Of a stretch of 40,132 nt of DNA, positions 1-7,722 are shown piece by piece. Each line of letters starts with the position of its first letter. The first letter of the stretch is position 1. The notes beneath the pieces were generated by a model. The model was given only the letters and a program-made list of their open reading frames with translations, was not told the DNA's origin and made no database searches. The stretch comes from a virus: positions 1-40,132 of IMG/VR virus record IMGVR_UViG_3300009285_000594; one strand, written 5' to 3'. Made by a program: the position numbers and the translations under genes.

Positions 1-2
1 CA

Positions 3-101
3 ATCCGTCAGAAAAGAAAATTTTTAGGAGTTGAAATCTCAAAAAGATATTTCGATGTTGCAAAAAAAAGAATAGAAAGTCTTCCACCTAATTTATTTTA
101 A
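3..101 (+). CDS. DNA methyltransferase, C-terminal end only (partial)
   Basis: The frame enters from the left edge and stops at TAA 99-101. The visible 32 residues contain KFLGVEISKRYFDVAKKRIE, which matches the usual last motif of N6-adenine/N4-cytosine DNA methyltransferases (G-[IV]-E-[IL]-x3-YF-x-[IV]-A-x2-RI, next to the SAM-binding region). The catalytic motif lies outside the window, so the methylated base and target cannot be told. The gene is convergent with the leftward coiled-coil gene, and the two coding ends overlap by 9 bases. Phages often use such enzymes to protect their DNA from host restriction. The family call rests on one motif. Confidence 0.7.
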   Translation: MRQKRKFLGVEISKRYFDVAKKRIESLPPNLF

Positions 102-857
102 TTCTGAATAACTAAGTAAGTCTTTGGTTGAATACAGCATATCTCTGTATATTTCTGGTGTTGATTCGTCAAAGAAAATTAACACATCTTTTTCTATAAG
201 CTCCCGAAATTTCCTTACTTTTTTATCAATTTCTCCTAACTTATTATTAACTAGATTTTCTTTTTGGGTAATAATATCTATTTTAGATAAACTCGCATTT
301 AACCTCTTTTCTTTATCCCCTAATTCTCTTTCCTTTTTATTTAAAACCTCTATCTTAGAACTAATAGTATCTTCTCTTTCCACTAATCCTTGATACTTAT
401 TCATTAAATCTTTTTCTCTGCTCTCTATCTCTAACTTGTTAGAGTTTAATTCTTTTTCTTTAGTAGTTAATTCTTTATCCTTAATATTTAAAGTATTACT
501 CTTTTCTTCTAATTCTTTCTTAGTATTATCCAATTCTTTTTTTAAAGTTTCCGATTCTTTAATAAATACAAATCTTTCTTCTTCAAGAATATGTTTTCCC
601 TCTTCTTTTTTGTCTTTCAAATAAGTTTCTAACTTAATAGATTCCGTCTTTAAATCATTTCTATTTTTTACTAATTTTTCAATCTCTTTGTTAAACAAAG
701 AGATACTCATTTTTAAACGAGCATTTTCCTCATTTAAACCCCCTATTTCCAAAATGACATCCTCTTTTTCTTTGGCGTAATCATCAAGCGACTCACCTAA
801 GACTTTGAGGATGTCATTTCTAATCTGTCTGAATTGTTCTTTATCAATATTAGGCAT
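93..857 (-). CDS. Coiled-coil protein of unknown function
   Basis: A 254-residue protein made almost entirely of charged heptad-like sequence: residues about 15-215 are rich in Lys, Glu, Leu and Asn with no prolines, as expected for a long parallel coiled coil. A short non-coil tail (FFDESTPEIYRDML) follows. There is no signal peptide or membrane segment. It is the last gene of the leftward head-gene block, so it could be a late structural or assembly factor, but no family is recognised. It contains one copy of the 14-bp palindrome TCTAACTTGTTAGA (430-443). Confidence 0.85.
   Translation of the reverse strand: MPNIDKEQFRQIRNDILKVLGESLDDYAKEKEDVILEIGGLNEENARLKMSISLFNKEIEKLVKNRNDLKTESIKLETYLKDKKEEGKHILEEERFVFIKESETLKKELDNTKKELEEKSNTLNIKDKELTTKEKELNSNKLEIESREKDLMNKYQGLVEREDTISSKIEVLNKKERELGDKEKRLNASLSKIDIITQKENLVNNKLGEIDKKVRKFRELIEKDVLIFFDESTPEIYRDMLYSTKDLLSYSELK
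430..443. promoter_or_regulatory. Palindrome TCTAACTTGTTAGA, copy 1 (inside a coding region)
   Basis: A perfect 6+2+6 palindrome inside the coiled-coil gene. The same 14 bases recur at 13989-14002 and 19498-19511, and a one-base central variant occurs at 11594-11607. The other three copies are intergenic. This copy could be a weak or chance site. Confidence 0.4.
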
Positions 858-875
858 TTGCCCAATTATATCACA

Positions 876-1382
876 TTAGTTTGAAGATGCTACCACGTTT
901 CCATCAGTACTAATCGGAGTCCATATACAATAAAAATCTATTACTCCAGCAGTTACATTAGCTGTCTTTACTGTCAAAATAATATCATTTCCATAAAGTA
1001 AATATTCAGGAACATTACCCGCTGCCGCTGTTTCTGCTCCAGATATAATATATGAAGCATTTGCCGCATCATTTACCCAAATCTGATCTGCATCTATTTG
1101 AGTCGCAGTTTCAATAGGTAAAAATATTGCTGTATCACCAGTAATTCCTACTTCTATTGTTGCCGTATCTCCTGTTAATAAAGTAGTACATACTGCCACT
1201 ACCTGACATTTAACAAGTCCTGTAACAGTAAATATTGCTGCTCCATCTAATGTTCCCCCATCATCTCCCCAAGCATTAGTAGTTCCACCTGCAAAAGTAA
1301 CTGTTTTTTTAGTAATAATACCTGCATTAGTTATAGGCACTCGATTTCCATCACGATAGAAAGTTTCAGTTATTACTGCCAT
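876..1382 (-). CDS. Putative virion structural protein (beta-rich, small)
   Basis: A 168-residue protein starting at MAVITET. This start is preferred over the upstream ATG at 1400 because GAAAGGAATAAC sits directly before it. The composition is rich in Thr, Ala, Val and Gly with few charges, typical of phage decoration or minor structural beta-sandwich proteins. There is no signal peptide. It lies just downstream of the beta-helix protein in the head-gene block and is separated from it by a G/C hairpin (1405-1422). The family is not recognised; a head or accessory fibre component is an inference from composition and position. Confidence 0.75.
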   Translation of the reverse strand: MAVITETFYRDGNRVPITNAGIITKKTVTFAGGTTNAWGDDGGTLDGAAIFTVTGLVKCQVVAVCTTLLTGDTATIEVGITGDTAIFLPIETATQIDADQIWVNDAANASYIISGAETAAAGNVPEYLLYGNDIILTVKTANVTAGVIDFYCIWTPISTDGNVVASSN

Positions 1383-1404
1383 GTTATTCCTTTCATACAT
1401 AGAA

Positions 1405-1422
1405 GGGGGAAATAAATCCCCC
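1405..1422. other. Short G/C hairpin between two structural genes
   Basis: GGGGGA and TCCCCC arms of six bases enclose AATAAA. No T-run follows on either strand, so this is not a classical terminator. It sits upstream of the 1382 start on the leftward transcript and could affect mRNA stability or ribosome access. Confidence 0.4.
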
Positions 1423-1433
1423 CTCCTACACTA

Positions 1434-2402
1434 TTACGCTAATACTTTTTCTATACCAGCAATATTTTGTGTTGCTAACTGACTCATTCCTCCTAAACCA
1501 TATAAAAGTGTAAAGTCATCAGCCCAATCTGTTGCTCCAGTAATCCAACTATCCCAAAGATAAACAGCACCACCAATATCTGCACCCAAATTCATTCCTA
1601 CAGTATTATTAGTTGCTCCTGCATGAGTTGGATTATGAAAGAAACAATGATCAAATATTACATATCTATCAATATCATTAGTACTATCTGCGATCACAAA
1701 GAATGATCCTGCATTATCCGACCAATGAGTTATTAAACAATTATTAAATCTGTTTCTCGCTGATCCTGATGCAAGCTCAATTTGTGCATTTGCAGCAGAA
1801 GAAGCAACTGTATCAATTCCAAAAGTACAACCATTAAACTGATTATCATCACTTCCCGTTAAAACAAGACATCTTCCTGCTGTATCATCTCCAGTTGTAG
1901 CATTTGCAATTCCCGCAAAATGTACATTGTTAAACGTATTATAATCTCCCGTATGATTCACTAAAACATTCACATCATTTGAATTGTAAATCATAATGTT
2001 CGTAAAAGAACAGTTATTAGCAGAAATTGTCATACTTGGAGTAGTTACCGCAGAAGAAAACGAAATTCCTGCTCTATTCCAACCATTTCTTGCTGGACCA
2101 TTTCCAATAATATGAGTCCTTCTTTTAGCCCAAGTTAAAGTTGCCGTTTCGCTAGTTCTACCAGTTGAAGAAGTTGGAGCAAGAATTATTACGTCATCAT
2201 TATCCGCAGACATTGCATTATACGCTTCAGTTACAGTTTTATAAGCATCATCGGCTGTTTTACCACCACCACTAGAAGAAACACCAGGATCAACATAAAA
2301 AATATTTCCTACAGATGGAAGTCCAATCATACCAGCTATATCTTCAGGCATAATTTTGTGTCCATATTTTAAGGCTGGAATATATTCACTTGCTTTTGAC
2401 AT
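1434..2402 (-). CDS. Right-handed parallel beta-helix structural protein
   Basis: A 322-residue protein. After an N-terminal head of about 60 residues (with a GG-rich hinge near GVSSSGGGKTADDA), it shows the irregular repeating turns of pectate-lyase-like beta-helices: MTISANNCSFTNIMIYNSND, NTFNNVHFAGIAN, DNQFNGCTFG and RNRFNNCLITHW, each with N-x-F-x-N/G-C/V-x-F spacing. Catalytic residues cannot be assigned, so depolymerase activity is not supported. The position right after coat and decoration genes suggests a capsid-surface or spike protein. It follows the 48-residue gene with one intervening base. Confidence 0.75.
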   Translation of the reverse strand: MSKASEYIPALKYGHKIMPEDIAGMIGLPSVGNIFYVDPGVSSSGGGKTADDAYKTVTEAYNAMSADNDDVIILAPTSSTGRTSETATLTWAKRRTHIIGNGPARNGWNRAGISFSSAVTTPSMTISANNCSFTNIMIYNSNDVNVLVNHTGDYNTFNNVHFAGIANATTGDDTAGRCLVLTGSDDNQFNGCTFGIDTVASSAANAQIELASGSARNRFNNCLITHWSDNAGSFFVIADSTNDIDRYVIFDHCFFHNPTHAGATNNTVGMNLGADIGGAVYLWDSWITGATDWADDFTLLYGLGGMSQLATQNIAGIEKVLA

Positions 2403-2403
2403 A

Positions 2404-2550
2404 TTATTTTACCTCCCCATATTTATTTTCATATTCTAAAACTAATTTATGATCGGGATGATCCACTTCCGATTTTAACCAGTGAATATCATATCCCTTA
2501 TAAATTTTTGGAGCTTTTTTCTCCACTTTTTCTACTTTTTCTTTCGGCAT
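2404..2550 (-). CDS. Small lysine-rich protein of 48 residues
   Basis: Starts at MPKEKVEKVEKKAPKIYKG, where AAAGGAGG lies at ideal spacing. A longer in-frame version starting near 2592 would run back through the terminator hairpin at 2566-2590 and is rejected. The N-terminus is Lys/Glu/Val-rich and the middle reads GYDIHWLKSEVDHPDH. No family is recognised. Its close coupling to the beta-helix gene suggests a late structural or assembly accessory role. Confidence 0.65.
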   Translation of the reverse strand: MPKEKVEKVEKKAPKIYKGYDIHWLKSEVDHPDHKLVLEYENKYGEVK

Positions 2551-2565
2551 AAAACCTCCTTTTAT

Positions 2566-2590
2566 AAAAAGGGGCTCAATCAAGAGCCCC
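2566..2590 (-). terminator. Rho-independent terminator after the decoration-like gene
   Basis: Read leftward: GGGGCTC, loop TTGATT, GAGCCCC, then TTTTT. The perfect 7-bp GC-rich stem ends 15 bases before the next start codon, so it separates the 2670-3398 gene from the three genes to its left. Those genes need read-through or another promoter. Confidence 0.85.
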
Positions 2591-2669
2591 AATTAATTTA
2601 TTTAATAGTGACCCACCTGAATAGTCGTTTTACGACACTTTCTCGTCATCGGTCTAATCTTTCAAAGAG

Positions 2670-3398
2670 CTAATCAATCGTCAAGAAAAATGGATGAGCA
2701 TAGTTTTGAGCACCCGCAATATGGTAGGCACTACCAACTTGAGGATTAACCACAAAGTCTGCTTCTACTACTACATCAATTGCTCCTGCTACACTTCCAT
2801 CACTTTCAGCTTTTGTACCAGCTGCAATAGTTCCATCTGCAAACACTCCACAAATTCCACGAGTCTGTAACCAACCATAATCACCAGCCGCAGTTACCGC
2901 AACAAGAGGAACTCCAGTTGGATGTAAAGTAGCTGTCGCTGTATGCAAAACTCGATTCCAAGGATTAGCTACAATATCAATCTTTGAAGTAGTATCAAGA
3001 GCTACTTTAATTCGATCAAAGAGATAAACATAACTAGATGCTCCACTAACTAATGCTGCTAAAGATTTAATCTTATATGTCTGTCCAATTCCAGTTCCAT
3101 AAGATACTACAACATAACCCTCATCAAAATAACCAGCCGTTGTCGTTGTTGCCGCATTGGTAAAGTTAATTTCATTACTATTAATAGCCCCAGTAACAAC
3201 TGCCATTGTAGTAAGACTTGTATTTCCAGTTGGTTCAGTTGTCATATAACCAGCTGCAAGAGCTTCACCTGCTACCGCATATCGAAAGATACGATCAGCA
3301 GCAATAACTTTTTCTCCAATATTATGAGTTGGTCCTGCTTCTGTACGAATAGAATACGGATCAAAGTCTAATATTTGTGCAGTACTTTCAAGTTTCAT
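2670..3398 (-). CDS. Putative capsid decoration/head-stabilising protein
   Basis: A 242-residue protein of mostly small and hydrophobic residues (Ala, Thr, Gly, Val) placed directly after the major coat gene. Its C-terminal half (GVPLVAVTAAGDYGWLQTRG, then ICGVFADGTIAAGTKAESDG) resembles the pattern of DUF2190-type head proteins, in which a 'W-x-Q-x-x-G' strand precedes a short 'A-x-G-x' turn. No signal peptide is present. A TAG stop is used. An alternative is a head-tail joining beta protein. The family assignment is tentative; the structural role is likely from context. Confidence 0.65.
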   Translation of the reverse strand: MKLESTAQILDFDPYSIRTEAGPTHNIGEKVIAADRIFRYAVAGEALAAGYMTTEPTGNTSLTTMAVVTGAINSNEINFTNAATTTTAGYFDEGYVVVSYGTGIGQTYKIKSLAALVSGASSYVYLFDRIKVALDTTSKIDIVANPWNRVLHTATATLHPTGVPLVAVTAAGDYGWLQTRGICGVFADGTIAAGTKAESDGSVAGAIDVVVEADFVVNPQVGSAYHIAGAQNYAHPFFLTID

Positions 3399-3428
3399 AT
3401 TTTTATCCTCCTATAATTTTATATTAAT

Positions 3429-4505
3429 TTAGACTCCAGTTACTCCAGTTAATCTTCCATGTCTGCGAGGTTGGAATGATAAAAGATTTCCAAGAATAAT
3501 TACATCAGCAATTGACCCAAATTGATTAGTAGAAGTTCTAAATCCACTCCATCCAAATCCAGTGAAATTACTCATTGGTGATTCCGCATAAAGACCTTCT
3601 ACTGTTTGACTTCCAAGACTAATTTTCTTGTAATCAGTACCCTTAGAAGCATCCCATCCATACCAGTCTAACCAATTTTCATTCAACATATAGATAGTTT
3701 GAGCTGTCGCTTTTTCATCACGAACCCAAGGAATACCCTTATAAGTAAGAGCCACAAAACCCTGCATCCCTTTTAATCCTTCTTTTTTAGTCGCTCCACC
3801 ACTTTTTCCAACTTCATAATAACCAGTCATACTATAATTCTCACGAACCATCGGAGTTAAGAGTTGCTCATATAAATCCCAAACTGTTTCGTTAGAAACA
3901 ATTAAGGTAGGAGAAGAAAGAGCTGATCCAGAGGAAATAGCCGAAAATAAAGTTGCTAATTTAGCAAGGGTAAGAGTTCCACCAGAGGCGGTTCTTGTTG
4001 CTTTAATAGCAGTATAAGTAGTTCTGGAAAGTCCACCAAAAGTATCAACAGTAGTACCATCATCAACTACCGCCTGAAGTCCAAGTGGGTCTTTGTTACT
4101 GTTTCCAGTACCATCCCCATAAATAATTGTTCCAAGACCATCAGCCATCTCTTGTTCTGACTCTTCAAGAGATTCTTTAACTAAACCAGTAACCTGTGTT
4201 TCAGAAACCGCATTTGCCACCGTTTCCATTCCAGAAATTGCAACTGGGATTCTGTAACCTCTCATATCAAAAGACATACGAACTTTGGTGTCCAATAAAG
4301 CCGCTGAAAAAGTATCAAGACCAGAGAATGAAGTACCAGTACCAGAAGATTGATACTTGATCGCCTTTTTAATAGATTCACCTTTACCTTGTTTGGCGTT
4401 TCCAAGTAAACGGAAGAGTAAAACATTAGAACCAAGAACATTATCTACAACCTTCGGCAGTAAATAATCTTGGGTTAGGGACAAAACTCGTTCAGAGAAT
4501 GTCAT
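3429..4505 (-). CDS. Major capsid protein (HK97-fold type)
   Basis: A 358-residue protein. Residues about 40-110 carry the coat signature KKAIKYQSSGTGTSFSGLDTF followed by FDMRGYRIPVAISGME. The middle has KDPLGLQAVVDDGTTVDTFG..LSRTTYTAIKA, then LTLAKLATLFSAI and PTLIVSNETVWDLYEQLL, the arrangement seen in podo- and siphovirus major coat proteins. The C-terminus ends RRHGRLTGVTGV. There is no N-terminal prohead-protease delta domain; the scaffold is a separate gene just upstream. The RBS GGAGGCTCCTATG is clear. A dedicated promoter and a terminator-like hairpin lie immediately upstream. Confidence 0.9.
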   Translation of the reverse strand: MTFSERVLSLTQDYLLPKVVDNVLGSNVLLFRLLGNAKQGKGESIKKAIKYQSSGTGTSFSGLDTFSAALLDTKVRMSFDMRGYRIPVAISGMETVANAVSETQVTGLVKESLEESEQEMADGLGTIIYGDGTGNSNKDPLGLQAVVDDGTTVDTFGGLSRTTYTAIKATRTASGGTLTLAKLATLFSAISSGSALSSPTLIVSNETVWDLYEQLLTPMVRENYSMTGYYEVGKSGGATKKEGLKGMQGFVALTYKGIPWVRDEKATAQTIYMLNENWLDWYGWDASKGTDYKKISLGSQTVEGLYAESPMSNFTGFGWSGFRTSTNQFGSIADVIILGNLLSFQPRRHGRLTGVTGV

Positions 4506-4535
4506 AGGAGCCTCCTTTGAATAATAAAATTAAAC

Positions 4536-4565
4536 TAAAAAAAGAGCAGTCAATACGACTGCTCT
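4536..4565 (-). terminator. Terminator/attenuator hairpin in the coat-protein leader
   Basis: Read leftward: AGAGCAGTC, loop GTATT, GACTGCTCT, then seven Ts. The perfect 9-bp stem lies between the scaffold stop and the coat start and also downstream of the predicted promoter at 4599-4627. It can therefore act on both transcripts and may set how much coat mRNA is made. Confidence 0.85.
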
Positions 4566-4598
4566 AATAGGCGTTCAAATTTGTATTCAGTTAGCAAT

Positions 4599-4627
4599 AT
4601 TCTAAATCATAAAAACCTAATTGTCAA
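4599..4627 (-). promoter_or_regulatory. Sigma70-type promoter upstream of the coat gene
   Basis: Read leftward: TTGACA (4627-4622), a 17-base spacer, then TAGAAT (4604-4599). The predicted start is near 4592. It lies just left of the scaffold stop codon and gives the coat gene its own start, but the transcript must pass the 4536-4565 hairpin. Confidence 0.65.
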
Positions 4628-4638
4628 CACCGCAAAAT

Positions 4639-5337
4639 TTACTCATTATTGTATCGTCTTATAATTTCATCCATTGATAAATTGTGAATATCTTTATATG
4701 TTGGTGTATTGCCTTTAGATACTCCACCTGATGGTGAACTAATTGGAGCCATTCTTCCCCCTGGAGTTGGTTTCTTTTTTATAATATTTGGTTTACCTTC
4801 ATTATCTGTTTGACAAACATAACCAGCTTCATGTAACTTTGATCTCACATCTGCCATTTTATGTAAATCTGGAGAATTATAGTAAACTCCAAGACCAAAT
4901 AATTCTTTACGAGCCTTACGACCCTCATCTTCTGGATTATTAGCATCAACAATTCTAGGAATATAATTAGATTTTTCTAATTCACCTAAAGCTACATCAA
5001 ATTCTTTATCAATATCATTTAAAACTGCTTGTTCTTCAGCTTTTGCCAATTCATCCTGTTCCCGACTTTCAGCAATCCTTCTCTCTAAAGTTTGATTAGC
5101 TACTTCTTCTGCTTTAGTAACAAAATCTCCCCAAGTCTTTGGTTTCCAAGGTTCTTCTTCTTGTGGAGGTAATTCCTCTTTAGGAATAGAGCTATCAATC
5201 TTTTCCTCAAGACCCCCCACTCTTTCATTAATCGCATTTAAGGTTTCCGTTAATTGTTGTGATAAAGTATCAAATTTATCTGAAGCTTCTGGAGCTCCTT
5301 CTGGATTTACGTTCTGTAATTCTGGATCATCAGACAT
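4639..5337 (-). CDS. Putative capsid scaffolding protein
   Basis: A 232-residue, strongly acidic, Glu/Gln/Lys-rich protein between portal and coat genes, the standard place for a scaffold. Residues about 20-50 (FDTLSQQLTETLNAINERVG) and 75-125 look helical and coiled-coil. The C-terminal part has a basic, proline-rich stretch (IIKKKPTPGGRMAPISSPSG), plausible for coat binding, and ends with a helical segment YKDIHNLSMDEIIRRYNNE. No protease motif is seen. The RBS is AAAAGGAG. The role is inferred from position and composition. Confidence 0.75.
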   Translation of the reverse strand: MSDDPELQNVNPEGAPEASDKFDTLSQQLTETLNAINERVGGLEEKIDSSIPKEELPPQEEEPWKPKTWGDFVTKAEEVANQTLERRIAESREQDELAKAEEQAVLNDIDKEFDVALGELEKSNYIPRIVDANNPEDEGRKARKELFGLGVYYNSPDLHKMADVRSKLHEAGYVCQTDNEGKPNIIKKKPTPGGRMAPISSPSGGVSKGNTPTYKDIHNLSMDEIIRRYNNE

Positions 5338-5361
5338 TTTATTCTCCTTTTTAATTTAAAA

Positions 5362-7419
5362 TTAAGATACTCCCATTAATTGTTTAAGTTTCTGTACATA
5401 TAATTCAATATTAGACTGTATCTCTTGTGGTAACTGCTCAAATTCTGGAGTTTGTACTAATTCTATGAATACCTGAATATAAGGTTGATCCACATTAGGA
5501 GGTGGTGTTACATCTTGACCACTAGCTAACATCTTAATATCCTCAAGAGCTTGAACCTGACTAGGAGTCGGAGTTTCAGGAGCTACCTGACCCATCATTT
5601 CAGGACTTACTGGAGGAACTGCTGGAACTCCACCAGGCATACCCTCCATTGGCGGGGTAGTTGGCGGAATTTCTGCACCATTACCTTGAGGTTGAGGTGT
5701 TTCTGGAGCTGAAGGTATTACTGTTTGACCTAAACCTGCAATATCTGAATATCCTTGAAAATCTTGTGATTGAAAAGCAATTAATCTTCGAGTTCTCTCT
5801 TTAGGATTAGATAAATCCAAATCTTCAGCTAAAGATAATGGATCAATCTGATTATATTGAGCCATTGTTAAAGAATTATCTCTTAAAACCGCTTTATCAA
5901 CAGTACTACCCTTTACGTTTACCAAAATTCCATCATCTATTGTATCCCGACTCATTTCTAAATAAATCATTTCCCCATCTTTACCTGTATCCTTTATATA
6001 ATGAGTCTCATCATACTGTGTTTTCATCATCTGTACTGCCCAATTACACATTTCATAGAAAACACGCTCAACAACCATTGCAACGATATCATCAGAAGTA
6101 GCTAAATCACCTTCTCTGGTAATTTGTCTGGCAATCCCTGACTCATTTGGCACTCTTTCCCCACGAGTCGTTGCATGAGTATTGAATTTACTATCAATCT
6201 GACTTCTATCATTCTGTAACATCTGTAATAACATCGGAGAAGGCATCTGTGCAGGTATCTGCATAATCGCCTGATTGATATTTTCAGCTCCCTTTATCCA
6301 AATTACTTCATCAGGATCATTAGTAATACTCTCTACATCGTCTTTTTGTAAATATGCTCCTGCTACCGCCAATTTAGGGATAGCTCTATCTGCAATTGTA
6401 GTTATCTGACGACCACGCTTATTTACACTATCCTGCAAATCAAGAGATTGTTCCACCGCAGTCGTATCGTCAATCGGATGATCCCCTAAATTCTGATAAG
6501 TAAAAAAGATATATGGTTTACGAGGTTTGTTAAAATGATTAAAATAAACAGTCTTTTCTTCTTCTTTATATCCTTCCCAGTCATAATAGGGATTCTTCAT
6601 CTTTTTAAGAATTATCTTCTTATATTTCCAACAAACAGCTTCATAAACTTTACCGCTTTCATCATACCAAGTATACCAAACCTCTTGATATTTTAATTTA
6701 GTCGGTCTTTTTTGATTATCTTTATCTAAAATCGCTAATTCTTTTAATAACTCTTCTTTCTTTTCGGGAAATTTTGATAAAATTAAAGATAGAGGTTCTT
6801 CTTTATATTCACAAATATATTCCATTCGATCTGCTGTAAATCCATCTTCAGGATAAGTAGCTGTATGATCAAATATAATATTATTCGGATTAATATTTTC
6901 AAAAGTATAATCACCATTCTCAACCGAATCATCCCACCAACACTTAACTACTCCCACAAAAGAAAGATGATTATCACGAATCCCACGCTTAATTACTCTA
7001 CGACTCATATCACGATGTAATTTAATTTTTAAAGCCTTCGTTAAATTCTTAGCATTTTCAATCTTTTCAAGTTCATTATTAGTAGCCGTTACAATAATAT
7101 CAGGGATTTTGTTTACCGCTAGAGAAATTCTAGTTTCAAGATTTTGATAGATTAAATTATCAACATAACCTTCAGTCCAAGAATGAAGTTTATCATTGTC
7201 TATTTGTTTACCAAGCCAGTATTTCTTATTACGCTCACGTCTAGTTTTTAACTTTAAAGTATTTTCATAGAATATTTGGGAATCAGAGATTTTTCTATCG
7301 ATAAGATCAGCAAGTTCTTTTTCATCCTGTTCTAAGTCAAAAGGATTAGTTTCAACAACTACCTCTTCTCCTTTTTGTTCAGGAATTTCAATAGTATCTT
7401 TAGAATTTAAAATGTCCAT
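5362..7419 (-). CDS. Portal protein
   Basis: A 685-residue protein, the length of podovirus-type portals. The N-terminal 60 residues are acidic. The body contains DNHLSFVGVVKCWWDDSVEN, ENINPNNIIFDHTAT and FTADRMEYICEYKEE, typical of the portal clip/wing region. It also has PYIFFTYQNLGDHPIDDTTA followed by EQSLDLQDSVNKRGRQITT, the conserved stretch before the stem, and ARQITREGDLATSDDIVA near residue 430. Residues about 560-640 are Pro/Gln/Met-rich and probably disordered. RBS GGAGGAATAAACT precedes the ATG. It forms the dodecameric DNA channel and packaging vertex with TerL, encoded two genes upstream. Confidence 0.9.
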   Translation of the reverse strand: MDILNSKDTIEIPEQKGEEVVVETNPFDLEQDEKELADLIDRKISDSQIFYENTLKLKTRRERNKKYWLGKQIDNDKLHSWTEGYVDNLIYQNLETRISLAVNKIPDIIVTATNNELEKIENAKNLTKALKIKLHRDMSRRVIKRGIRDNHLSFVGVVKCWWDDSVENGDYTFENINPNNIIFDHTATYPEDGFTADRMEYICEYKEEPLSLILSKFPEKKEELLKELAILDKDNQKRPTKLKYQEVWYTWYDESGKVYEAVCWKYKKIILKKMKNPYYDWEGYKEEEKTVYFNHFNKPRKPYIFFTYQNLGDHPIDDTTAVEQSLDLQDSVNKRGRQITTIADRAIPKLAVAGAYLQKDDVESITNDPDEVIWIKGAENINQAIMQIPAQMPSPMLLQMLQNDRSQIDSKFNTHATTRGERVPNESGIARQITREGDLATSDDIVAMVVERVFYEMCNWAVQMMKTQYDETHYIKDTGKDGEMIYLEMSRDTIDDGILVNVKGSTVDKAVLRDNSLTMAQYNQIDPLSLAEDLDLSNPKERTRRLIAFQSQDFQGYSDIAGLGQTVIPSAPETPQPQGNGAEIPPTTPPMEGMPGGVPAVPPVSPEMMGQVAPETPTPSQVQALEDIKMLASGQDVTPPPNVDQPYIQVFIELVQTPEFEQLPQEIQSNIELYVQKLKQLMGVS

Positions 7420-7434
7420 AGTTTATTCCTCCAA

Positions 7435-7704
7435 TCATTCAACCCAAAATTTTGCCTTGCATTTAGTATTTACAAGATAGCCGTTTTTATAAACCTGGAT
7501 TGAACCATGACATTGAATTACTTTTGGTGATTTTCCCGCCTTCTCCATCTCTCCAGTAACAATAATCTTAATACTATTATAATATTCAAAAACCACCTTC
7601 CCACAGATAGGACAATGGAACTTTTTTAAAACATTATCTCGTTTGTCATCTAACCAAATACTAATCTTGGGTTGTTCTCCTGTTAAAGGATAAGGTACAT
7701 CCAT
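7435..7704 (-). CDS. Small zinc-binding protein between terminase and portal
   Basis: An 89-residue protein with CPIC at about residues 31-34 and two later cysteines (QCHGSIQ and NTKCKAKF), a spacing that could bind one zinc ion in a zinc-ribbon-like fold. N-terminal ISIWLDDKRDN and the central YYNSIKIIVTG are also seen in small uncharacterised phage proteins located between terminase and portal genes. The function is unknown; a nucleic-acid-binding or packaging accessory role is possible. Confidence 0.75.
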   Translation of the reverse strand: MDVPYPLTGEQPKISIWLDDKRDNVLKKFHCPICGKVVFEYYNSIKIIVTGEMEKAGKSPKVIQCHGSIQVYKNGYLVNTKCKAKFWVE

Positions 7705-7722
7705 AATTATACCACTAAGTTT

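Noticed and set aside
2404-2592. 62-residue version of the small gene starting MGLLIEPLF
   Set aside because: Its N-terminus would be encoded by the terminator hairpin at 2566-2590, while a strong RBS supports the start at 2550.
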